From positions 5,208,001 to 5,272,000 of the forward strand of contig NZ_CP108095.1 of assembly GCF_036194065.1 (NCBI RefSeq): a stretch of 64,000 nucleotides of DNA, in the 5' to 3' direction. This document shows positions 18,336 to 27,475 of the stretch, one piece after another. The notes under the pieces are model-generated. The model ran no database searches and was not told the DNA's origin. It saw only the letters and a program-made list of their open reading frames with translations. The translations under genes were made by a program, and so were the position numbers. The stretch is from Streptomyces sp. NBC_00239 (lineage in GTDB: Bacteria > Actinomycetota > Actinomycetes > Streptomycetales > Streptomycetaceae). Positions within the stretch are counted from its first letter, which is position 1, and each line of letters starts with the position of its first letter.

Positions 18336-20165
18336 TCACGGCTGGCCGGCCTGCGGCCGGACCGTCCGCAGGCCGATCATCTCCGCGATCCGCTCCGGCG
18401 CCACCGCCCGCGAGTACAGCCACCCCTGCCCGGTGTCGCAGCCCACCCGGCGCAGCCGGGCCGCCTGGCCGGCCGTCTCCACGCACTCCGCCGTCACCGT
18501 CAGCCCCAGCCGGTGCGCGAGCTGCACCATCGCCTCGACGATCGTCTCGTCCGCCGGATTGGGGTGCGTCCCCTCCTCGTAGCGGAAGCCGCGCACGAAG
18601 GAGCCGTCCAGCTTGAGCACGGACACCGGCAGCCGGCTCAGGTAGGCGAGGTTCGAATAGCCGGTGCCGAAGTCGTCGATGGCGATCCGCACCCCCATGT
18701 CGCTCAGTGCCTGGAGCGCCTGGAGCGGCCGGCCCGCGGACCCCATCACCGCCGACTCGGTCAACTCCAGTTGCAGCAGCTCCGGGTCCAGCCCGGTCTC
18801 GGCCAGGATCTCCGCCACGTCCCCCACCAGGTCCGAGTCCCACACCTGCCGGACCGCGACGTTGACGCTCACGAACACCGGCGTGTCCGCGGGCCGGGCG
18901 AGGTCGAGCTGCCAGCGGCGGGCCTGCCGGCACGCGGTCCGCAGCACCCACTGCCCCAGCTGGACGATGGAGCCGTCCTCCTCCGCAATTCCGATGAACC
19001 GATTCGGCGTCAGGGTTCCGAACTGCGGATGGTTCCACCGCACCAGGGCCTCGACCCCGCGCACCTCCCCGGTCTCCAGGTCCACCAGCGGCTGGTACTC
19101 CAGCTCGAACTCGCCGCGCTCCACGGCCGGCCGGAGCGTCGAGGACAGCGCCTGCCGGGTCATCCGGTGGGCGTTGCGCTCCGGGTCGAAGAGCGTCCAG
19201 CGGGCCTTGCCGTCCGCCTTCGCCCAGTACAGCGTGGTGTCCGCCATCTGCATCAGGCCGGTCGCCGAAGTGCCGTCGGTGGCCCGCTCCACCACCCCGA
19301 TCGACGCGGACACCGACAGCCGCTGCCCGGCCAGGTCGAAGGGCTCCTGGACCGCCGCGAGCACCGACCGGGCCAGCTCGGCGAGCTGCTCGGTGCCCGT
19401 GGAGTCCTCGACGAGCAGGGCGAACTCGTCGCCGCCGAGGCGGGCCACCAGGTGCCCGCCGCTGCGCCCGTACCCGGCCTGGTCCGCGCAGTGCGTCAGC
19501 CGCGCCGCCACCGCCGTCAGCAGCCGGTCGCCCACCCGGTGTCCGAGGGTGTCGTTGACCGCCTTGAACCCGTCGAGGTCGAGGTAGCACAGCCCGATCC
19601 GGCCGGTGCCGCCGTGCTCGTACGAGGAGGACTCCAGCGCCGTGGAGAGCCGCTCGAAGAACAGGGCCCGGTTGGGCAGCCGGGTCACCGGGTCGTGCAT
19701 CTGCAAGTGCCGCAGCCGGGCCTGCAGATCGCGCCGGTCGCTGATGTCGGCCACCGACAGCAGGACGTCCCGGGAGCCCGGCACCGGACCGAGGGTTACC
19801 TCGGTCCACAGCGAGTGGCCGTCGGGGTGCTTGAGCCGCCGGGTGCAGCGCAGCCGGGCCTGGCGGCCGCGCAGCACCTCCAGGTACGCCTGCCAGGTAC
19901 GGGCCTCCGCGCCGAGGTCGACGAGGTCGGCCGCGCTCTGCTCCACGAGGGAGTGCGGCTCGGCGCCCAGCAGCTGGGCCAGGGCGTGGTTGGCGGCGAC
20001 CACGAGGCCGTCGCGGTCGACGACGGCCATGGCGAGGTGTGCCGCGTTGAAGGCGGCCCGGTAGTCGCGGAGTTCGGCATCCGAGCGACCAGGGAAATAA
20101 CGCTCCGTAGTGCTCGGTCGGATGCTGTCGGCCGGTGAACCGGGTCCTTCCGATGTTCCGCTCAC
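18336..20165 (-). CDS. PAS-GGDEF-EAL protein, cyclic-di-GMP turnover
   Basis: 609 residues, no obvious membrane helices from this start. PAS domain (~35-145), GGDEF domain with intact GGDEF at 244-248, and EAL domain with EAL at 372-374 (GVEALVRWNHP), plus DDFGTGYSNL. Both active-site motifs are intact, so it may both make and degrade c-di-GMP. The usual inhibitory RxxD site just before GGDEF is missing. GTG 20165 chosen because GGGAG lies 6 bases upstream. In Streptomyces c-di-GMP controls sporulation through BldD. Several such proteins exist (CdgA, RmdA); I cannot say which ortholog this is. Confidence 0.88.
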   Translation of the reverse strand: MSGTSEGPGSPADSIRPSTTERYFPGRSDAELRDYRAAFNAAHLAMAVVDRDGLVVAANHALAQLLGAEPHSLVEQSAADLVDLGAEARTWQAYLEVLRGRQARLRCTRRLKHPDGHSLWTEVTLGPVPGSRDVLLSVADISDRRDLQARLRHLQMHDPVTRLPNRALFFERLSTALESSSYEHGGTGRIGLCYLDLDGFKAVNDTLGHRVGDRLLTAVAARLTHCADQAGYGRSGGHLVARLGGDEFALLVEDSTGTEQLAELARSVLAAVQEPFDLAGQRLSVSASIGVVERATDGTSATGLMQMADTTLYWAKADGKARWTLFDPERNAHRMTRQALSSTLRPAVERGEFELEYQPLVDLETGEVRGVEALVRWNHPQFGTLTPNRFIGIAEEDGSIVQLGQWVLRTACRQARRWQLDLARPADTPVFVSVNVAVRQVWDSDLVGDVAEILAETGLDPELLQLELTESAVMGSAGRPLQALQALSDMGVRIAIDDFGTGYSNLAYLSRLPVSVLKLDGSFVRGFRYEEGTHPNPADETIVEAMVQLAHRLGLTVTAECVETAGQAARLRRVGCDTGQGWLYSRAVAPERIAEMIGLRTVRPQAGQP

Positions 20166-20476
20166 CGCTAGCTCCCGGTGTCCGCGCAGGAAAGTGTGCC
20201 GATCATAGAGGCTGCCGGGAGGCGCTATCCAGCCGCGCCACCGCCGTCCGGGGTACCCGGACGACTGGTTTGAGCGCCGGATCGATTGTTTCTGCACGGC
20301 TCTGAATGGCTCTGAACAAGAGGGGTCGCCTCCTGAGCGAATGTGACGTTCCGTGATGTTCTTGGTAGTCAGCAGCGTGGCGAGGTGCTCACTCGTGTGG
20401 GGCACTGGAACAGGACAATGCGTACTTAATCGGCACAAGGTGGGTGGGAAGGTTCGATCCCCCACCGGAGGTCCAC
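20166..20476. other. 311-bp divergent intergenic region
   Basis: Lies between the GGDEF-EAL and M6-type protease genes and must carry both promoters. It contains a perfect 8-bp inverted repeat (CGTCCGGG at 20245 with CCCGGACG at 20256). I see no gene, tRNA or known riboswitch in it. Confidence 0.6.
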
Positions 20477-21712
20477 GTGCCGCGACTGCAGACACCCGGG
20501 GGAGTGGACCGCGGCCGCGTGCGCAGTGCGGCGGCCGCGGTCACCTCCCTGACGGCACTCGCCGCCATGTCGCTCGTCGCGGGGCCCGCGGTCGCCGAGC
20601 CGGGGGCCGTCCCCTGCGCCCTGACCCGCACCTCCGCCCACCACTCGCTCGGCCTCGACACCTGGAACGCGGCCTATCCGCGGCCGGTGCGCACCCTCAG
20701 CGCCGTCATGGTCTTCCTCTCCTTCCCCGACGCCCGCCCGCGGCTCTCCCCGCAGGAGCTGGCCGGCGACCACTTCCCGGCCACGAGCCGCTTCTTCGAG
20801 CAGGCCTCCTACGGGAAGTTCCGGCTGGACGCGCACCCGCAGGCCGAGTGGGCCCGGATGCCCAAGCCGTCCACCGCCTACGGGATAAAGCGGGACTGGG
20901 CTCCCGAGAACCGGGCCGCCTACCTGCGGGACGCCGTGGCCACCGCCGACCGGACGGTGGACTTCAGCCGGTACGACGTCGTCTACTTCGTGGCCGACCC
21001 GGACGCGCCGGGCGTCGACTCGGACGCCACCAAGGTCGTCAACTTCGACCGGCCCGTCCGCGCCGACGGCGCCGACCTGCGGCGCATCGTCACCGTATTC
21101 GAGCAGCACCCGCCGGACCGCAACGTCCTCGCGCACGAGACCGGGCACGTCTTCGACCTGCCCGACCTGTACCACCGCCCCACCGACGGCAAGGGCGACT
21201 GGGACACGTACGTCGGCGACTGGGACGTCATGGGCAGCCAGTTCGGAATGGCCCCGGACCTGTTCGCGTGGCACAAGTGGAAGCTGGGCTGGCTGGGCGC
21301 CGACCAGGTGGACTGCGTACGCGGCGGCACCACCCTGCACACCCTGCAGTCCCTGGGCTCGCCCGCGCCCCCCGGGGCCCGCGGCGGCACCCGGCTCGCC
21401 GTGGTCCGCACCGGTGACAACAGCGTCATCGCCATCGAGGCCCGCGGATCGGCCGGCAACGACGAGGACACCTGCACCGAGGGCGTGCTGATCTACCGGG
21501 TGCGCAACGAGGCCGCGTCCGGCGGCGGCCCCATCGAGGTCCTGGACACCCACCCGGACACCGAGGCCTGCTGGGAGGAGTCCGTCTTCCCGCCGCTCGC
21601 CGACGCGCCCCTGGAGGTCGGGGAGTCGTACACCGTGCCCGGCGAGCGGATCCGCGTCGAGGTGGCCGACCGGACCCAGTCCGGCGACTGGACCGTGAAG
21701 ATCACCACGTGA
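20477..21712 (+). CDS. Secreted M6-like metalloprotease
   Basis: 411 residues. GTG 20477 chosen because GGAGG lies 5 bases upstream and gives a signal peptide ending near AVA-EP. The zinc site is HETGHVFDLPDLY (HExxHxxGxxD), followed by a Met-turn like GDWDVMGSQFG. The order FLSFPDARP, then a zinc helix, then a beta-rich C-terminal domain (RVEVADRTQSGDWTVKI) resembles M6/immune-inhibitor-A-type proteases, which are secreted. No wall or carbohydrate-binding module follows. Downstream is the terminator/tRNA-Lys unit. Confidence 0.85.
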   Translation: MPRLQTPGGVDRGRVRSAAAAVTSLTALAAMSLVAGPAVAEPGAVPCALTRTSAHHSLGLDTWNAAYPRPVRTLSAVMVFLSFPDARPRLSPQELAGDHFPATSRFFEQASYGKFRLDAHPQAEWARMPKPSTAYGIKRDWAPENRAAYLRDAVATADRTVDFSRYDVVYFVADPDAPGVDSDATKVVNFDRPVRADGADLRRIVTVFEQHPPDRNVLAHETGHVFDLPDLYHRPTDGKGDWDTYVGDWDVMGSQFGMAPDLFAWHKWKLGWLGADQVDCVRGGTTLHTLQSLGSPAPPGARGGTRLAVVRTGDNSVIAIEARGSAGNDEDTCTEGVLIYRVRNEAASGGGPIEVLDTHPDTEACWEESVFPPLADAPLEVGESYTVPGERIRVEVADRTQSGDWTVKITT

Positions 21713-21743
21713 CGACGGCGACCGCCGGCCGCCCCGGAACACG

Positions 21744-21775
21744 AAGAAGCCCCCCGCTGCTGCGAGGGGCTTCTT
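21744..21775 (-). terminator. Terminator of tRNA-Lys copy 3
   Basis: Near-copy of the 6830 hairpin with one base changed in the left arm; loop CTGCTG. It may also stop the metalloprotease transcript. Confidence 0.75.
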
Positions 21776-21782
21776 CCGTCTG

Positions 21783-21856
21783 TGCGCCGCCAGGGACTCG
21801 AACCCCGGACCCGCTGATTAAGAGTCAGCTGCTCTAACCAACTGAGCTAGCGGCGC
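21783..21856 (-). tRNA. tRNA-Lys (anticodon CTT), copy 3
   Basis: Identical to copies 1 and 2 over all 74 bases. Its first 10 bases are overlapped by the stop end of the upstream minus-strand gene. Confidence 0.97.
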
Positions 21857-22551
21857 CTGCTGACGTCGTAAACATTAGCATCCTGATCCGCCGGAGGAAA
21901 AATCGATACCCGCACCGCCGCGGCCGAGGCGGCGCGGGCGGCCCGTACGCAGGCCCAGAGCAGCACCTCGGGCCCGGGCAGCCAGGGCTGCCGGCTGTCC
22001 GGGGCGACCAGCCAGCGCGATGCGGGCCGGTCCGCGGCCGGACCGTCCGCGGCGGGATCCGCGGCGGAGGGGCGGAGGGCGGGTACGGCGATGGCGTCGC
22101 CCCGGCCGTGGCACAGCAGGACGGGGATCGCCTCGCCCCACTCTTCCCAGTGCAGCAGGGCGGGCAGCCGGTGGGCCGTGCCGGGCGCGGCGAACAGCAG
22201 CATCCGCCCGCGGTGCACGGCCACCGGGCCCGAGCCCGGGCCTTCCTCCCAGAGCCGGTCCAGCATCCGCCGCCCGAACACCACGGGCACGTTCACGACG
22301 TCGAAGGCCGAACCGCAGGGCAGCACCGCGGGCGCCGTGGGGCGCGCCTCCCAGAGGGACAGGGTGCTGCGGGGGTGGGGGGAGGAGGAGGCGAGCCACG
22401 CGGCGCCCGGCGGGGTGACCCGGGTCGCCGGATGCCGGCCGACCCCTTCCGCCTCCAGCAGCCCGAACAGATCGGCCTCGTCGCCGCCCAAAGCGGTCCG
22501 ACACCCGGCGGCCGGTTCGTCTCGCGTCTCGTCTCGCACCCAAGAGCTCAT
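21847..22551 (-). CDS. Hypothetical protein, possible primase-polymerase-like domain
   Basis: 234 residues. Recognisable pieces are WLASSSPHPRSTLSLWEA, PCGSAFDVVNVP, GPVAVHRGRMLLFAAPGTA and a C-terminal LPGPEVLLWACVRAA. Streptomyces genomes hold a family of this type that is often labelled 'bifunctional DNA primase/polymerase', but I see no clear catalytic carboxylate set, so function stays open. ATG 22551 has only a weak ribosome site (TAGGG). The TAG stop lies inside the tRNA-Lys gene, so a single transcript could contain both and need processing. Confidence 0.65.
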   Translation of the reverse strand: MSSWVRDETRDEPAAGCRTALGGDEADLFGLLEAEGVGRHPATRVTPPGAAWLASSSPHPRSTLSLWEARPTAPAVLPCGSAFDVVNVPVVFGRRMLDRLWEEGPGSGPVAVHRGRMLLFAAPGTAHRLPALLHWEEWGEAIPVLLCHGRGDAIAVPALRPSAADPAADGPAADRPASRWLVAPDSRQPWLPGPEVLLWACVRAARAASAAAVRVSIFPPADQDANVYDVSRRR

Positions 22552-22723
22552 GCGCCCTAGGTTTACCGGCCGTGGTGGTCCGGTTCCAAGGAGTTGCGGG
22601 AAACCGGGACAGGGCCGCATGAGGTGGGGTATCTTCCGCCCCGGCATATGCCAGTGGCGCCCCCGCTCACGTGTTCGCCGGGTCACCACCGGGCCCGGGG
22701 GTGACGGGCCCGGGCCCGCCCGC

Positions 22724-23068
22724 TCAGGCGGGGTCGCGCTCGCCGCTCAGCAGCCCGCGACCGAACTCGATCATTCTGGCGGCGTAGTCCTCGGTCCACT
22801 CGGCGCGCTCCGCGATCGCCGCCGCCGACAGGCTGTCGAACCGGCGCGGGTCCGCGAGCTGGGCCGCCGCGACCGCCTGGAACTCGATGGCGCGGTCCTG
22901 CGCGGCCCGGAAGGCCATGGTCAGTTCCGTGGCCCGGGCCAGCAGCTCGCGCGGATCCTCGATGGACTCCAGGTCGAAGAAGTGCTCAGGGTCCGCGACG
23001 GCGTCCGAGGGCTCGAAGAGCAGCGGCGCGGGCCGCAGCCTCCGCTCGGTCCGCTCGGGCTCTGCCAT
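22724..23068 (-). CDS. Conserved hypothetical protein, helical
   Basis: 114 residues, GGAGGA before the ATG at 23068. Highly charged and probably all helical (FFDLESIEDPRELLARATEL, SLSAAAIAERAEWTEDYAARMIEFGRGLL); no cysteines, signal peptide or membrane helix. Function not recognised. It lies between the primase-like gene and the histidine phosphatase, all on the minus strand. Confidence 0.7.
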   Translation of the reverse strand: MAEPERTERRLRPAPLLFEPSDAVADPEHFFDLESIEDPRELLARATELTMAFRAAQDRAIEFQAVAAAQLADPRRFDSLSAAAIAERAEWTEDYAARMIEFGRGLLSGERDPA

Positions 23069-23227
23069 GCGTGTCCTCCGGGGTGGTCGTCTGCGTGCGG
23101 GTGGCGCGGCGGCGGCCGCCGCACCGGCCGGCCCCTGGGGCGGGGCCACCCTCCATTGTCCAACCCCGCGCAAGACCGCCCCCGGTGGGCGCCGTACGGG
23201 CCGGGCCACCGGGGGCGGGAAGCGGAC

Positions 23228-23824
23228 TCAGAGCTCCAGGTGGCCGGTGTCGTTCCAGCGCTCCAGGGCGGGCGCGCCGTACGCCCAGCCCAGCACCGAC
23301 AGCGAGGTCGGGTCGAGCTTGATGCGCGCGCCGAAGGAGGCGTCCATGCCCAGCCAGCGCGCGCTCAGCGTCCGCAGGAAGTGCCCGTGCGAGAAGACCA
23401 GCACGTCCCGCTCCGCGGAGCGGGCCCAGGCCACCACCTCGTCGGCGCGCGCCGAGATGTCCGCGATGGTCTCGCCGTTCGGCACGCCGTCGCGCCAGAC
23501 CAGCCAGCCCGGCCGGATCGCGTGGATCTCGGCGGGCGTCATGCCCTCGTAGTCGCCGTAGTCCCACTCCATCAGGGTGTCCCACGGCTCCGCCCGCACC
23601 CCGAAACCGGCCAGGTCACAGGTCTCGCTCGCGCGGGCCAGCGGGCTGGTGCGGACCTCCACCCCGGGCAGCCCGGCCCAGGGGTCGCGGGCCAGCCGCT
23701 CGCCGAGCAGCTTCGCCCCCCGGCGTCCCTCTTCGAGGAGGGGGATGTCCGTCCGCCCCGTGTGCTTGCCGGACAGGGACCATTCGGTCTGTCCGTGACG
23801 GGCCAGCAGGATGCGGGGTGCCAT
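23228..23824 (-). CDS. Histidine phosphatase (phosphoglycerate-mutase family)
   Basis: 198 residues, cytosolic. Catalytic RHG at residues 9-11 ([11 protein letters not shown]), the proton donor Glu in [10 protein letters not shown] and the second His in [11 protein letters not shown]. This is the branch of small-molecule phosphatases often called broad-specificity or phosphoglycerate-mutase-like; the substrate cannot be read from sequence. Divergent from the PAP2 gene across about 110 bases. Confidence 0.88.
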   Translation of the reverse strand: MAPRILLARHGQTEWSLSGKHTGRTDIPLLEEGRRGAKLLGERLARDPWAGLPGVEVRTSPLARASETCDLAGFGVRAEPWDTLMEWDYGDYEGMTPAEIHAIRPGWLVWRDGVPNGETIADISARADEVVAWARSAERDVLVFSHGHFLRTLSARWLGMDASFGARIKLDPTSLSVLGWAYGAPALERWNDTGHLEL

Positions 23825-23932
23825 GCGATTCTCCCGGTGCGAGGTGGTGCGGCCGTCCGCCCATCATCGCTCACGTGAACATCAGGGGACTTCCCGAGCA
23901 ACCTCGGGGTCGTCCCGTACGTCTTACGCCGT

Positions 23933-24796
23933 ATGGCTGAACGTGTCGAGCGACGTCCCCGGTGGTGGGCCGAGCTCCTGCTCATAGGTGTCGTGTACGC
24001 CGCATACTCCGGCGGCAGGCTGCTGGCCCGCGGCGATGTCTCCACCGCGGTGGACCACGGACTGGCGATCCTGCGCTTCGAGAAACTCCTGTACCTGAAC
24101 GCCGAGCACCCGCTCAACCGGCTCTTCACCGCCGAACCGTGGATCGGGATACCCGCCGACTTCGCGTACGCGTCCCTGCACTACCTGGTCACCCCCGCCG
24201 TCCTGGTCTGGCTCTACCTGCGGCGGCCCGCCGCCTACCTCGGCGCCCGGACCTGGCTGATGCTCTCCACCCTCCTCGGTCTCGTCGGCTTCACCCTGCT
24301 CCCCACCTGCCCGCCCCGGCTCCTCGACTCCGTGCACGGCTTCACCGACACGATGGCCCAGTACAGCTCGTACGGCTGGTGGGGCGGCGAGGCCAGCGCA
24401 CCCCGAGGGCTCGGCGGGCTCACCAACCAGTACGCCGCCATGCCGAGCCTGCACGTCGGCTGGGCCCTGTGGTGCGGGATCCTGCTCTGGCAGCACGGCC
24501 GCACCCCGCTGCTGCGGGCCCTGGGCGCCGCCTACCCCGCTCTGACGCTGCTCGTCGTGCTCGGCACCGCCAACCACTACCTCCTCGACGGTGTCGCCGG
24601 AGCCGCCGTGATGGGCGCCGGCTTCCTCCTCGTGCGCCCCGCCCTGCGGCTGACCGAGCGCCTGAAGGAACGGCTGACCGGACGGTTCCGCCGGAAGCCC
24701 GCGATTGTCAGTGGCGGATGGGAGACTTCCGCGGGTGAGCTCCTACCCGCCCAGCGGTCCAGCGCAGAAGACGACACTCCGGCAGCGGCTCGCTGA
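23933..24796 (+). CDS. PAP2-family membrane phosphatase/phosphotransferase
   Basis: 287 residues with about six hydrophobic helices. The PAP2 motifs AMPSLHVGW and ANHYLLDGVAG carry the catalytic histidines, preceded by a PPRLLD-type first motif (TCPPRLLDS). This branch resembles the inositolphosphotransferase/lipid phosphatase (Aur1/Ipt1-like) group and likely acts on phospholipids or lipid-linked carriers. Its last ~20 codons overlap the start of the next gene by 62 bases in another frame. Confidence 0.85.
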   Translation: MAERVERRPRWWAELLLIGVVYAAYSGGRLLARGDVSTAVDHGLAILRFEKLLYLNAEHPLNRLFTAEPWIGIPADFAYASLHYLVTPAVLVWLYLRRPAAYLGARTWLMLSTLLGLVGFTLLPTCPPRLLDSVHGFTDTMAQYSSYGWWGGEASAPRGLGGLTNQYAAMPSLHVGWALWCGILLWQHGRTPLLRALGAAYPALTLLVVLGTANHYLLDGVAGAAVMGAGFLLVRPALRLTERLKERLTGRFRRKPAIVSGGWETSAGELLPAQRSSAEDDTPAAAR

Positions 24797-25922
24797 GCTG
24801 CGCGGCCCCGCCGTACCGCCGCGCCCCCTGGACGCGCGCGCCCTGGCGGCGCTCGCCGCCAACCCCGGCTGCCGCAGACGAGCCCTCCTCGACGGCGCCG
24901 GCGTGGACAAGACCGCGCTGGCCTCGGCGCTCGGCTCCCCGGCCGGATACGGCCAGTCCCAGTTCGCCCTGGTCCGCGGCAACTCCTTCGAGGCCAAGGT
25001 CAAGGCCGACGGCGGCACCGAACTCCTGCGGCTCGTGCACGAGCGGCTCGGCGACCGCGCCGAGCCGCCGCCGCGCGCGGCCCACCTGCCCGACCTCGCC
25101 GCCGCCGGGCCCGAGGGCCGCGCCGCCCGCACCTCCCTCGCCCTGCGCGAGGCGACCGCGGCCGGCACCTGGACCCTCCTCGACCACCCCATGCTGGCCC
25201 TCGAAGTGGCCGGCACCCCGGCCTACCTGGAGCCGGACGCCGTCGTCGTGCACCCCGACGGCCGCTGGACCGTCGTCGAGATCAAGTCCTTCCCGCTCGT
25301 GGACGGGGCGGCGGACGGAGCCAAGGTCGGCGCCGCCGCCCGCCAGGCCGCCGTCTACGTCCTCGCGCTGGAGCGGGTCGCCGCCAAGCTCGACGGCGCC
25401 CGGGTCGGCCACTGCGTGCTCCTCGTCTGCCCCAAGGACTTCTCCAACATCCCCACCGCGGCCGCCGTCGACATCCGCAAACAGCGCGCCGTCACCCGCC
25501 GGCAGCTCGACCGGCTCGCCCGCGTCGAAGAACTCGCCGCCGCCCTCCCCGAGGGCGCCACCTTCGCCCTCGACCGCCCCCGCGCCGAACTCGCCGACGC
25601 CGTCGAGGCCGTCACCGCCGCGTACGCCCCCGACTGCCTGGCCGCCTGCGAACTGGCCTTCCACTGCCGCGACCGGGCCCGCACCGCCGGCTCCGTCACC
25701 ACCCTCGGCCGGGGCGTACGGGGCGAACTCGGCGCCCTGACCACCGTCGAGGCGGCCCTCGCCGCGGCCGCCGACGGCTGCCCCGGCGGCGCCGCCGGAG
25801 AGCCGGACCCCACCGCCGAAGCCCTGCACCGCGCCGCCCGGCTCCGCGCCGAAGCCCTGGCCGAGGCCGCCGCCCGGCCCCCGCACCCCCGCCAGGAGGA
25901 CGGCGCATGTCGTCCCTGCTGA
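24735..25922 (+). CDS. Fe-S cluster PD-(D/E)XK nuclease, Cas4/Dna2-like
   Basis: 395 residues from GTG 24735. RecB-family nuclease elements are in order: Glu86 (NSFEAKV), Asp168 (EPDAVVV), Glu182-x-Lys184 (VEIKSF) and Gln204/Tyr208 (RQAAVY). Cysteines are placed as in Cas4, AddB and Dna2: a lone Cys46 near the N-terminus and Cys301, Cys305, Cys311 at the C-terminus, likely to hold a 4Fe-4S cluster; the spacing is Cx3Cx5C rather than the common Cx2Cx5C. It heads an operon with the next two genes (16-base and 4-base overlaps). No CRISPR genes are near. The start is uncertain because it overlaps the PAP2 gene. Confidence 0.8.
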   Translation: MSSYPPSGPAQKTTLRQRLAELRGPAVPPRPLDARALAALAANPGCRRRALLDGAGVDKTALASALGSPAGYGQSQFALVRGNSFEAKVKADGGTELLRLVHERLGDRAEPPPRAAHLPDLAAAGPEGRAARTSLALREATAAGTWTLLDHPMLALEVAGTPAYLEPDAVVVHPDGRWTVVEIKSFPLVDGAADGAKVGAAARQAAVYVLALERVAAKLDGARVGHCVLLVCPKDFSNIPTAAAVDIRKQRAVTRRQLDRLARVEELAAALPEGATFALDRPRAELADAVEAVTAAYAPDCLAACELAFHCRDRARTAGSVTTLGRGVRGELGALTTVEAALAAAADGCPGGAAGEPDPTAEALHRAARLRAEALAEAAARPPHPRQEDGACRPC

Positions 25923-27475
25923 ACACGCTGGCCCGGCTCGAAGCGGTCCGCGCCGGCCGGGCCCGGCCGCTCGCCACCGTCCGCCACCGCCACCTGAGCG
26001 AGCGCCCGCTGGTCCTCGTACCCCTGACCACCGCCGGCGAGGCCGGGGCGCCGCTCGGGGCGCTCGTCGGCACCGACCGGGACGCGCCGCGGCTCCTGGT
26101 CGTCCCACAGCCCCGCGACCGCGACCTGCGCTGGTCCTTCCTCGCCGACCTCGCCGAGGAGGTGCTGCCGCACATCGACGGGTACGCCGACGACGTCGAG
26201 CCCGCCGAACGCACCGAGACCGACCCCGCGACCGGCAAGAAGACCAAGGTCGCCGCCGAACTCTGCCTCGACGCTCCCCAGCTGGTGGTGCCCAGCGCCG
26301 CCGGCGTGGAGTACGTACGGCTGCTCGGCCGGTCCATGCGCTTTCGCCGGACCGCCGAACAGGACCCGGACGCGCCCTACCCGGCGCCCGCCCGGGTCCC
26401 GCTGCTCGGCCGCTGGTTCACCCACCTCGCCGAGCGCTCCCGGATGCCCGGCTCCGCGCTGCTGCTGTCCGCCACCGGCCTGCTGTCCCGGCACTGGGCC
26501 ACCGGCCAGAGCAGCCTGGAGGACCAGCACCTCGGAGCCCTGCTCGCCTGGATAGCGCCCGACCCCGCGGCCGGCGGCACCGGCGCCGAGCAGGCGCTGC
26601 GCGCCGAACTCGGCCGGGACGCACAGGGCCAGCTGCTCGTGCCGCCCGCCGGACCGGCCACCGACCCCGCCTTCGACAACCGGCTCCTGGCCCCCGCCAT
26701 GGCCCGCTACGACGCCGCCCGCTCGGCCCACCCCGCCGACCCGGCGGCCGTCATCGCGGCCGAGGACGCCGTCCGCGCCCTGGTCGACAGCCGGCTGCGG
26801 CCCACCTGGCACGCCGTCTGGCAGGCCCTGGACCTGGTGCGCGAACTGCCCCCGGGCGAGCGGACCGAGCAGCGCTGGACCGGCGACCGCTGGTCGTACA
26901 CCGGGCACCGGGACCGGGTCCGGGCCGGCGAGCCGCCCCAGCCGCGCCAGGACGACGCCGTCACCGCCGCCCGGAAACTGGGCCGGCGCGAGACCGAGCA
27001 GGCCCGGCTCGACGCCCAGGAGGCGCTCGACGACCCGCTGGTGATGGCGGCCCGCAGGTTCACCGGGGAGGCCTTCGCGGGCGAGGTCACCGAGGTCGTC
27101 ATGGAGTGGACCGACTCCAAGCGGCCCAGCCCCAGGCCGCTGGTGACGGTCGCCACCGAGGACCGGCCGCAGCTCGACGGGCCGGTCAAGGTGTACCGCT
27201 CGCTGGCGGGCCGCGCCCAGAGCGCGGAGTTCGTCCGCCGGGAGGACGGCGGCGCGCTCGTCCTGCGGCTGCTCGACAAGATGGGCCGCGGCCGGGAGCC
27301 GGAAGAGGGTTCCGTGCCCGGCAAGGGCGACCGGATCTGCTGGACCCTCTTCGAGCACGAGCCGCGCAGCGGCCCCAGGCTGCCCGAACCGGAGGACACC
27401 CCGTGGACGCACGGCGGCCCGCCCGGATCCGCTGCCGAAGGCGCCGACGCCGTGACCGACGAGGACGTGCTGTGA
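25907..27475 (+). CDS. Unknown protein between Fe-S nuclease and helicase
   Basis: 522 residues, ATG start 16 bases inside the nuclease gene. No catalytic motif recognised. The N-terminal half is mixed alpha/beta (RPLVLVPLTTAGEAG, PQLVVPSAAGVEYV); the middle is helical; the last ~120 residues look like a small beta-barrel (GPVKVYRSLAGRAQSAEFV, then PGKGDRICWTLFE). That piece resembles the 1B/stalk barrel that precedes the RecA domains in UPF1- and Dna2-type helicases, and the helicase starts immediately downstream. It may therefore be a detached accessory part of the same machine. This is inference. Confidence 0.75.
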   Translation: MSSLLNTLARLEAVRAGRARPLATVRHRHLSERPLVLVPLTTAGEAGAPLGALVGTDRDAPRLLVVPQPRDRDLRWSFLADLAEEVLPHIDGYADDVEPAERTETDPATGKKTKVAAELCLDAPQLVVPSAAGVEYVRLLGRSMRFRRTAEQDPDAPYPAPARVPLLGRWFTHLAERSRMPGSALLLSATGLLSRHWATGQSSLEDQHLGALLAWIAPDPAAGGTGAEQALRAELGRDAQGQLLVPPAGPATDPAFDNRLLAPAMARYDAARSAHPADPAAVIAAEDAVRALVDSRLRPTWHAVWQALDLVRELPPGERTEQRWTGDRWSYTGHRDRVRAGEPPQPRQDDAVTAARKLGRRETEQARLDAQEALDDPLVMAARRFTGEAFAGEVTEVVMEWTDSKRPSPRPLVTVATEDRPQLDGPVKVYRSLAGRAQSAEFVRREDGGALVLRLLDKMGRGREPEEGSVPGKGDRICWTLFEHEPRSGPRLPEPEDTPWTHGGPPGSAAEGADAVTDEDVL

